From NCBI GenBank assembly GCA_026260175.1, contig JAKCWW010000779.1, positions 70,506 through 92,416 of the forward strand: a stretch of 21,911 nt of DNA. Reading direction: 5' to 3'. Position 1 is the stretch's first letter. Each line of letters begins with the position of its first letter. A program made the position numbers and the translations under genes. Positions 8,358 through 17,018 of this stretch are shown in pieces. Source of the DNA: Reticulitermes lucifugus (taxonomy: Eukaryota; Arthropoda; Insecta; Blattodea; Rhinotermitidae). The notes under the pieces are model-generated. The model did no database searches. It saw only the letters and a list, made by a program, of their open reading frames with translations, and was not told the DNA's origin.

Positions 8358-9595
8358 ATCCAGCCTTCCATGTAACCTTTTTTTTGAAAGTCCTTTCATT
8401 CGATAATTTTTGTTTCATTGATGCATTGTACTTTTATCACCATTTGAATAATATCTTTCAAGGCATGAAAATCGTAAAGTGTAAATCTTTAAAAAGTGCG
8501 AAATTTTAGGTTCTTACAGCCGTATGAACGGAATCGACGCTGTAGATTTAAGCAACAAGCTATTCCGAAACGTCGGCGGACATTAACCAATTCACACGGC
8601 GTCCTGTCAACTTTAAGTTGTGTTAGAAGGTACTTTATTGAATTCCAGCTTTAAAAAACCGCCCCAAATTTGATGACATTGTATTTTCTGTGTAACAAAA
8701 TTCAAAATCAGGTGAAATGTAATGTTATATCTGATGCACTATTCAAACACCAGATCGCTGTTACACTAACCTAGAATGAAAACAAATCACATTTCCAAAA
8801 ATATTTATATTCTTATTAAATATTGCTTGTTTAATTTTACTCTAACTTCACAAAAATTTAACTACCTAAAAAAAACTTTTCATATTCATATTTGTAACTT
8901 TTCCTTAATCTATCAAATGACATGCATTGCAAGAATGACAATCTTGTGAGAATCTTAAATCATCTGAAGTCTTTATATTATTCCCTTCAGTTTCCACTGA
9001 GAGTAACATGCTTTATACTGCCCCTTCTTATTCTTGGGACGTGCCTTCTCGCCCATCTCAATCTTGATTTCCATGACACTTCAGCTCCTCTGCAAGATGT
9101 TACTAAATCTTTCTCGAGATCTATTGGAAGATGTATGAAAAAGAAGAAAAAGTACTGGGATAGGCGTACCACTACTTCATATATTTGAAGAAGCTCTACA
9201 GAAAATGGAAAATTTTATGCTATTTTACGAGGTTTCTGCTGGAATGCCATATATCGTACAGAATGGTCTGAATATTTAAAGTACGTTCATGCTTCAATGT
9301 TGTAATGATGTAGGAAGGTGAAGAAGATAGGTTTATAGTGTGCAGTGTAGGCATAATTATCTTCTTAATCCTCCTCTTATCTCTATGTTATCATCTCCAT
9401 TTAAGGGAACGGTTTAAAAGTATTTATTTAGGCCTTCTTTAACACTTACATAAAATTCAGTAAACAATTTCAACATATGCTTGAGTATTTTACTGATTCG
9501 TTGAAAGAAATTTTCATAAATGCACGTATGTAAACACTTTATGCTGACTGCGAAATACATTCTTTATACATATTTCCGTATTCTGAAATTTTAAG
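8358..9595. other. Non-coding AT-rich DNA
   Basis: No recognisable gene. A 12-base segment CCGAAACGTCGG at 8565-8576 reappears inverted at 12649-12660 inside the structured block there and may be a worn fragment of the same repeat. The frame at 8922-9188 (88 residues) and its antisense partner show no motif. Confidence 0.55.
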
Positions 9596-9741
9596 GCTCA
9601 CGAAAGAGACAAGTTGCGGGCTTTTGTGAACATGGTAAAGAACCAAAATGCCACAAATTTCTTGACTAACTAAAATTCTATTAGCTTCTCAAGAGTAACT
9701 CTGCTCTATGGAGTAGGAATAGTAGTAGTAGTAGTAGTAGT
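9596..9741 (+). mobile_element. 3' end of the same non-LTR retrotransposon (copy B) with TAG-repeat tail
   Basis: Twenty-five codons (from 9596) run to a TAA at 9671-9673 and read AHERDKLRAFV through NFLTN. They align with copy A at 2611 apart from a four-codon gap, so the indel preserved the frame. The 3' UTR repeats the landmarks CTTCTCAAGA and ACTCTGCTCTATGGAG. The copy ends in seven AGT units (9721-9741) that look like the element's simple-repeat tail. Several residues differ from copy A (for example WR became LR), which fits drift in a dead or divergent copy. Confidence 0.5.
9720..9741. repeat. TAG/AGT microsatellite
   Basis: Seven perfect AGT units follow GGAAT. The tract sits exactly at the end of the retroelement 3' fragment, so it is best read as a 3' tail that may have expanded. 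Confidence 0.9.
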
Positions 9742-11381
9742 AAAATTGAGGACATTCGCCAAGTACCAAAATAATTATGTAATTTAACGGTAACTGAAGT
9801 TACTATACAACACACTGTATTGAACTTCTGGAAACAATAAAAATATTTTAGGACTTAACAGGAATTTCATCCACGAGACACCTGAATAAGATATAGGATT
9901 ACCAAAATGCAGTATATAAGCACTGAGCCTGCTAATGTTTGGTGTTACTATTGAAAGAAGTAACTGAAAAGGTCCTAATCATTCCTTCCGTGCAATCTTG
10001 TGCTAAGTAGTACCAGAATACGCATAGCTCCAGAAAAAAAATTCGACTCAAGGGGTCATCTGTCATACACAGTAGATTCTTGAAGTGTCGAAACCGGAGA
10101 CAGCTGACGGCAGGCCGAGGAAACTGGCATCCCCCTTAATATGTTATACTGTAACTTAATAACATGTAGCTACATCAAAGGTTACCGTCATTCGTCAACA
10201 TCACAAAATTGAATTAGCTGTCATCCTTTTGAAAGCTTTCTAGAAGTGTTCCGGGCCGTGTCATCACCACAACAAGGCTAATAGGAACTCTTAAGGAGCT
10301 GTGATCCACTTAGTGCAGTAATGGCAGGGTATTGCAGTTCCCCAACATCTCTCCTTCTGCGGCAATGGAAAATCTGATCTCTCAAATAGAATATTATTTC
10401 CTTTGGGCATGTTGTTGGGGGAGGGTTTCTGTTTAAAATTTCCATAATTTAAACAAAATTTAAAAGCATCTACATTCAATAAAATTCGCACTATGGGCGT
10501 CTGTACTTATGGAGGACAAGACTGTCTGAGGACCATAGAGCCAAGCAGTAAGTTGAATTCTGCACTAGGTATAATGTATATATATGTATTCTTCAGGTCA
10601 TCATGGAAACTAAAGATGTGAGCAGCCAGTCGTGATGCCGTAGCTGCTCAGCGGAGTTCCTTACTTTATCTTCGCATCGTTATAAGCTACGCCTTTTTGA
10701 ACAGCCTCTGTCTCTCACCCGTCTCATTTTCGTCACGAGAAAGATGATTATAACCGTGACGAGCGTCTATTAGTTGCCGAAAGAGTATTATTGTCTATTT
10801 TGTTGTTTCATTGCATTTGGCCAGATAGAAAAACTCTGTTATTGATTCATAAGACGGAATAGGTACGATGACAATGGATACAATCAACCCCATATCTCTC
10901 TATATGCCGTCCACTCCATTTCAAACATAGGCTGTTCTGTCCCTGTGCTGTTTTCTCTGTCGCTCGTTGGTGGCATCATTAGATATAAATGAAACCGGAA
11001 TTGTTTTTAGCCTTATTCAATACAGGGTATGTTCTGGTACTGTCAATTTCATACTCTTAAGTCGCTTTATTGAATGGGATTTTTTAAGTAGTACCGATTT
11101 TCAAATTCCTATCCCTTCATTACTCTGACCACTCCTTTTTATTCTTTCTAGCAACCACTCAAATATTTATTTCTAACGAACAGTACAGCAGCACCGTGTC
11201 TAACTTGTGTAGATTTCGAAATTTGACCGAAAGGCCAGCTACACAAATTTATATATTCACAATTTTTCTGCATTGTTCCAGGAAAATTCTAGAATAGTTC
11301 TTTAATGTGTGTTGAGGCTACTCTTCCCAACTTTTTCATCCTTTTCAGTGTATAAGAATTCTTAAACCTTCTTCGATACTA
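9742..11381. other. Non-coding DNA without a recognisable gene
   Basis: Nothing here carries a domain I know. An 8-bp perfect inverted repeat (TCGTCACG at 10730-10737, CGTGACGA at 10755-10762) is present. The minus-strand frame 10291-10491 has no motif. Other short frames are random-looking. Confidence 0.55.
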
Positions 11382-11508
11382 TCTTTTCTGTTTCCCATCT
11401 TCCTTCCTCATCTTTCTTTGTACCCTCGTCCACATTTCTGTCTCTTTCTTCTTGTTCCTTTCTGTCTTCCTTTCTCTATCTCTTTCTGTCATCTCTCTTT
11501 GCTTTCCT
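11382..11508. repeat. Pyrimidine-rich low-complexity tract
   Basis: The plus strand is almost entirely C and T, with irregular CTTTCT and TTCCTT units. Such tracts are common in insect intergenic and intronic DNA and can form unusual structures, but no regular repeat unit is kept. Confidence 0.8.
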
Positions 11509-11581
11509 ATGTCGAGCTACTATTTCATCATTCTTTTTTTCCGATCGTCCCGTAATTTTCTCGCTCATTGAATTTCCTCAT

Positions 11582-12329
11582 TCACGACACTCGTCTCATC
11601 GAAAGAGGAAGTATGAGTTCCCTGGGCACCTTCGTCTCACTGCCACGAAGCGGTGGCAGCAGCCGGAGTCTACTGCCTGAGGCGTAGCTGCCGGGGACAA
11701 AAGGTCGAGTTGCTGTGAGATGTGGGGTGCAAAGACTAGTAGACAAAATTGGATGGTAAGACGTTGAAAAGAGAGAGGGTGGAGAGAAATGACACACCAC
11801 TGCAGAGACCTGTATGTCGCCACTTTGTATGCCTCGGAGGAAAGAAGCTTGGCACAGTGGACTTAAATAGAAGGTGTACATCCAGGTGCATTGGGCGCTA
11901 TATCTTCAGATCCTGTTATAGCAATGCTACACGGCGTCGAATGAGATTGCCTTCTTTTCCATTCAGTCTTATTGGTCCTATATCTCTCTATATAAAATAT
12001 ATAGTATGCTCCTATTTGCTCTCATCTGCTTTGTTACTCGTATTTGTCGGTAAACATTTGCTAATGGCTCGCAACTGGCAATTTCTGAACCCCTTAAAAA
12101 TGGTAATACAGTGCTTGGTCGGTAAATATAATTTTGATATGGGGGTAATTGTGGTCGTGATGTGCCAAACAAAATATCGACTACGGAGCGGACGACTGGG
12201 GTTCCTTAACCAGCGAGGAACAATAAACCTTTCTGACACATCCACATATTTATTAGGGCCAGTCACTCGTGTATAGGATTTGACCATTCGCCGATAGGCC
12301 CACTCGCTCAGAAGAGGAACGTAGGACAC
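11582..12329. other. Stop-poor region with the longest open frame of the window; coding status unproven
   Basis: On the plus strand frame 1 is open from 11743 to the TAG at 12274-12276. The first in-frame ATG is at 11941, giving 111 residues if ATG is required; the 175-residue reading from 11749 needs a TTG start. The predicted protein has an Arg/Cys-rich N-terminal part, then a hydrophobic stretch (after LPSFPFSLIG) that could span a membrane once or twice. I recognise no domain. The minus strand is also open at 11582-11881 and 12012-12329. A 7-bp hairpin (11640-11659) lies in a GC-rich patch at the left. It could be an exon, a fragment of an unknown transposon, or chance in a locally GC-richer segment. 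Confidence 0.2.
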
Positions 12330-12604
12330 TCGTCACCATTAACAGTTTGTATATGCACATGCAAGGGAATTGTCAAGTTCTGTTTATTAAGATATCCGAA
12401 ACTTGTTACATTTTCTTGTTTGTTGACTCCTCCTCGACATTAATCTAAATGGGTTCGTTTGTATAAGAGTGATAAAAGGACAGTAAATCAACTAAATAAC
12501 ACCTTTTGCATTACACGGATTTTTGAGTGTAATACGGCTACAGAAGCAATATAAATATTAGACTTGCATTATTTCAGGCTTCCGCCGCGGCATGAATGAG
12601 GTCA
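12330..12604. other. Spacer without identifiable content
   Basis: AT-rich, stop-dense sequence. I see nothing to annotate. Confidence 0.5.
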
Positions 12605-12901
12605 TCACTCTTCTGGGATATTACGCAGCGTTGATTGGTAGATAGTTACCGACGTTTCGGGACAGCGTATCTGTCCCATCTTAAAGGGGACTACTTGATC
12701 CTTGAAGATGGGACCAATAGGCTGTCCAGTAAGACTGCTGTCCCAGTAAGACTGCTGTCCCGGTAAACATGACTCTATTACGACACAGGGCGAGACGGAT
12801 ACAAATTTCCACATATCGTGTAACATGACGTTAGATGGAAGTGAGTGGTCAGCTTCTCTCTTCGGCCGTTTTTCCGTAGAGGTAAGAGCCCCCGGAACCA
12901 A
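12605..12901. repeat. Repeat-like block with nested inverted repeats
   Basis: GGGACAG (12659-12665) pairs perfectly with CTGTCCC (12671-12677) over a 5-base loop. The overlapping GTCCCATCTT (12673-12682) pairs perfectly with AAGATGGGAC (12705-12714). GCTGTCCC, the complement of GGGACAGC, then occurs twice more, at 12737-12744 and 12754-12761. The minus strand is open across the block (98 codons) and reads QPIGPIFKDQVVPF and a C-terminal TLRNIPEE. I recall similar peptides among repeat-derived predictions in insects, so this is probably a dispersed element, inserted on the minus strand. I cannot name the family. Confidence 0.4.
12728..12761. repeat. 17-bp tandem duplication
   Basis: AGTAAGACTGCTGTCCC occurs at 12728-12744 and again, without change, at 12745-12761. 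The duplication is internal to the structured block and probably recent, since there is no mismatch. Confidence 0.9.
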
Positions 12902-13849
12902 TTTGATAGGAGGCTCAATGGGTTCAAGTCCTCTCAGGAATTTGTGAGGTATAGATATCTCGTTGACAGGTTGTGACCAGCCACTTTAATGGATAGCTTA
13001 TACTGCTTAATTACATTATAGTAATTATAGCAAATTTAAATGTGGGTAGCGCTTGCATAAACCGTACTAATGAATAAAATTATAACAACGTAGAGCATTG
13101 TGTGATATTTAAAGGATGAAAAGGTAATATGAAAGTAAAATATCACGGCACGTGTGTTGCAATAATTATTCTGGACTCAAATTAAATTACTTTCCAGTTT
13201 TGTGTGTGTGGCGGACTCGAAGTTTGACTGCAAAATTTAGTTGCATTATGTGTTTGTGCTACTGACTGTTGCGTGTCAGTACTTTATTTAAGTACACCTA
13301 GAAACTCTTGTGTTTGCGAGAGACTTCATGTGCAGGTGATAAGAGAAACTCGTATAAAACTTAGTTTACACAATGCGTATGTTTTACTTTCTATTTTGTA
13401 GTCATGTTTGCGGAAAGGGAACATCAGTTCTGTGTAGGTATGCTTTATAAAAACAGAAATATAAGTAGATTATGAATGTGTGTTTAGTCCGAAATTCAGG
13501 CCACACTTTTGCCGTAGATTACTCACACTTTAATATTGTAATAACATTACACTCTAGCATTGATTACACTGGTGTTAACCCAACGTTAGGGTTTAAAAAT
13601 GTTATCCGAACAGAAATATCCTTAAACATTTATACGTGGAAACAAACTGCATTTCTATTTTTGACTCCTACGTGAATGAAAAAGAAATTTATACAAAACT
13701 TTATGTAGGCAAAAACTAAACTATAACTCATAATTTTATTTTAACTTAGAATGATTAATGTAGTAAGTAATATATCAGTACAAACAAGAAATACTGGAAA
13801 TAACTTATGAAAACTCAGTATTGTGGAACAGTGTTTTTTAGCCTTTCTG
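12902..13849. other. Non-coding AT-rich DNA
   Basis: No gene or named repeat. The frame 13472-13675 (67 residues) has no motif. A CACGTG hexamer at about 13149 is isolated. Confidence 0.55.
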
Positions 13850-13942
13850 GTACCGCGGATCCCTCGGAAAGCTTCACTAATTGGGCGGGCACCATTCCCA
13901 AAATTATCTCAAGTCGCGGAACCCAGTTACAATCCGCGGTAC
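13850..13942. repeat. 11-bp perfect inverted repeat flanking a 71-base interior
   Basis: GTACCGCGGAT at 13850-13860 and ATCCGCGGTAC at 13932-13942 are exact reverse complements. Pairing does not extend outward or inward by even one more base. The interior is GC-richer than the flanks. It could be the ends of a small non-autonomous element or an internal part of an unrecognised repeat. No target-site duplication is evident. Confidence 0.4.
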
Positions 13943-14714
13943 ATTTAAAGTTAGAATATTTACAAAGAAGAAATCTACTTCAACTCCAAAAGACTATTAC
14001 GTCAGTGAAAACTGTATTACCAAAAACAGTAATTTTCTGACAGTAATGACAATAAAATTAAAGAGTATGAAAAGCCTAAGAGAAGATGTTTTAGGTTCTA
14101 CTGAGCGGAATCTGCTCATCTCCCGGACCTCCGGTTGAAAACATTGCCCTGAAACACTCATAACTAGGCAGTCTTTCTGCTTGTTAAACTCACGTGACAG
14201 TATTCACATTGGCGAAGGGAGGAATAATAAAGATATAGTAAAGGCAGTGTGTCTTTAGTTCTCGGCAACACTGACTTAATTAATTGATGGTGATTTTTCA
14301 GATTCATGAGTTAAGTACAGAGCAACTAATGTGATGGTAAAGAAATCGTTTTCTTATTATTTATTTGTAGATTATTTGAAAGAACTGTCAGTAGTTCCTG
14401 AATGACAGGATAAATGGTGAAAAGTGAATCGTAAAAAATTTGGAAGGCAATGGTCTGTCAGGCACGGCCTTGCTATATTCCTGGCGGCACTGAGGGTGAC
14501 GGTTCTTCAGATCAAGATTTAAACCCGGGAATTCCGGAATTCCATTTTGGAATGCTTTGCACAGCTGCACCGCCCTGCTCGATAGGTTACATGGACTGGG
14601 GTTGCTAGAGTAGATGACCTAACGCAAACTTAATAGCTGCGCAAGTTGTTTAGTATCAATAATGGTCGTTATGATAGTGGTAGTCACAATGAGCCTTAAC
14701 TCTTGATTGGGTGG
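13943..14714. other. Non-coding DNA with one 16-bp palindrome
   Basis: GGAATTCCGGAATTCC at 14528-14543 is a perfect palindrome made of two GGAATTCC units, each itself palindromic. The surrounding 14440-14590 is somewhat GC-rich but not recognised. Frames here (13881-14138, 14388-14570) carry no motif. Confidence 0.5.
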
Positions 14715-14996
14715 ACGTGCCATGGCTCAGGCGGTTAGTCGCCGGCCTGTCACTGCGCAGGCTCGGGTTCGATCTCGGGTCAGTCCATGTGGGATTTGTG
14801 GTGGACAAATTTTGCACTGGGACAGGTTTATCCCTACGTATTTCGGTTTTCCCCTGTCAGTTTCATTCCACCGATGTTCCATTACACGGAAAAACGAAAA
14901 AGAAACTAATCATCTTCATCACAGAGTTGCACAATAAGCCTCAAGGCTGCGATGCGTCCGTAGCATCTGCTGCGGGGCCCTTCACCAAAAAATCTT
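14715..14996 (+). mobile_element. tRNA-derived SINE, near full-length copy 2
   Basis: The copy aligns with 5930-6222 from the tRNA-like head to the GC-rich 3' domain ending GCGGGGCCCTTCACC and an A-run. The A box TGGCTCAGGCGG (14723-14734) is identical to copy 1. The B box GGTTCGATCT (14766-14775) has one change from the usual C. The A-to-B distance is again 43 bases. The main length difference is a small deletion in the CTTCATC-rich stretch of the body. Overlapping ATG frames of 76 and 129 residues (14707-14937, 14711-15100) translate the SINE and are not genes. A possible target-site duplication flanks it. Confidence 0.87.
14723..14775 (+). promoter_or_regulatory. Internal pol III promoter (A and B boxes) of SINE copy 2
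   Basis: The A box is identical to that of copy 1 and the spacing to the B box is the same. The B box ends in T rather than C, which may weaken TFIIIC binding. Confidence 0.65.
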
Positions 14997-16951
14997 TTGA
15001 TTGCATGCAAAATTCTCAAATGCAAACTGTATTTGTGCAAGAATTTTTTTGGGGTCAGTTTTACAGGAAAACGCCAAAAAATATTAATGACACAGCTTAA
15101 GTACAAAGTCAGTAACATAGTAGGTATTGTACTAGAGAGATCGGTAAAAATATTCTTTAAAGAAATTATAAAAATTCTTTTCTTCCAGAAAATTTAAATG
15201 TCTGTATTTTTATTAACTATTTCTGACTTTTATGCTGCTGTTAACAAGCATGTTGCAACTGAAATCATTTTAGATGTGAAATAGCTCTGGAGAGGAAGTG
15301 TGACATAAACGTTTCCTTGACTGGAATAGTTTCCTTAACATTTGCTGAAAAAGACTTAGGTACCTTTCTGAAATAGCATATCCATATACAGGAATGTAAG
15401 ACAATCGTGACAAATTTCAGACAGTCATTTCCCATATTTTGCCAGAAAAGCTGAATATACAAAATCAAGTACGCTAAAGGATTAAGTATGAGTAGTGTAT
15501 TTAGATTACTGCTGACTTAATACACTCAGTTGGCTATCCCCGACACTGATCTGCCTGGTTCCATTAAAACATAACTCAGTTTTTGGCAATATTTCCTCCA
15601 GAATGTATTGGAAATGGTCGTGAAATCAACGTGTGATATTATTGAATCTGTGCGCTAACTTCTGGCAATGTGTGCCTTGCTCGGACACTTGCTCTAGTTA
15701 AAGCCGACAGACTACTATGTAAGAACACTTACATATTAATTACTAGGTACTTACTAAACTGTAAATTTTGTTCTTCAGTTCGTGGGCGTGTAGAGCATTT
15801 CTGAATCTTGAAGTAGTTTATTTCATTACTCAGGTTTAGAGGCATCTCAAGTGGTAATTTTATTATGAGTGGAATTTAAACGTACTGTGCAATCAGTGCT
15901 TAAAAATGTAACTCAGGTTTTGTTCAGAAGTCAGTTTAAGGTCTGATGAGACGGACTGTTGAACATGATCATTTTCGGGCTCCATAGTAATGTATATCTA
16001 GCAACAGAGTAGATGGTAACAGGGGTAGAAAACGTGACAGTATTATAGTAACAGAATGCAGGCACACATATAAATGGCCGATGTACTCCAGGAATTCGGT
16101 TTTGTAAGGCAAAAGAATTGTGTAGTGTCAAAATAACTAAAACTTTAGACTCAAAACTGAATCCAAGAAAACCGGACTGAGCTTTTTAGCTTCTTCGGTA
16201 GGTGTTAGAATTTTCATATCAGATCTGTAGATTTTTACTTAAAAGTAAAATGAATTAATGATGTAACAAAAGTATAAGTGCAATATAATACATGAATAAA
16301 CCTAATAATGTAATATTCCTCGTGCAATTCTATTCCTCGCCAAATCTCGAAAACAGTTACGCAAATAAGTCATCAAATTAATTAAATTTTGATACAGTGT
16401 CAATCCATGAATTCGATACAATAACCGAACAGACTAAAGTAACCTAACAACCTAACGTAACCGAAATTCAGCCGCAGTCACAGAGCAACTGCAAGAGCTA
16501 CGATGTTACACAAGGCAACACAACTCACGTTATAACAGTCGTGAGAGCATGTGTAGATACAAATATTACAAATGCATTGGTGTGTGATGAAACGATGGAA
16601 GTATAGAATGACATCGTCGCTTCTATGGAAACAATTCGTCGAAACTGAAGAATGCTTTATGAAATACGTTTCAGAATTCAGTGGAGAATACGAGACCGTA
16701 CGAAGTATCGACGTTGACACCTAAAACAGAGCTGGAATTGAAATTGGCTTGGAAAACAACATTTGATACGTTCTAAGGACGAAGAATATCAAGCATTAAA
16801 TCTATCCCGTCCTATGGTCATATACGTCTAAGACATTTGGAAGCCAAGAAAATATATTGGTCCAAAAAAGCTCAGCATCTCACCGTACTGAGTCCGACGA
16901 ATTTATTGCAAAATTACCTTATTTGAAAAAGTACATAATGAAGCTAATAAA

Positions 16952-17018
16952 CGAGAAATTGAAGGATACAAAAACAAAAAGAATGAAAGAAAGGAAGAAA
17001 GAAACAAACAAACAATCA
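16952..17018. repeat. Purine-rich low-complexity patch
   Basis: The plus strand is nearly all A and G with irregular GAAAGAAAG and AAAC units. It gives the Lys/Glu-rich middle of the 16857-17213 frame, so that frame's composition is a by-product of low complexity. Confidence 0.7.

Larger units (their letters stand above)
14703..15003. repeat. Possible target-site duplication of SINE copy 2
   Basis: TTGATTG at 14703-14709, a few bases before the SINE head, recurs at 14997-15003 directly after the A-rich end. The longer context TCTTGATTG versus TCTTTTGATTG suggests a slightly eroded duplication. Seven bases is short, so chance cannot be excluded. Confidence 0.4.

Noticed and set aside
11988..12004. 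AT-only palindrome CTATATA-AAA-TATATAG
   Set aside because: Expected by chance in AT-rich sequence.
14711..15100. 129-residue plus-strand frame, and the related frames at 5702-6052, 5937-6167 and 14707-14937
   Set aside because: They translate a tRNA-derived SINE. Similarity between them follows from DNA homology of the repeat.
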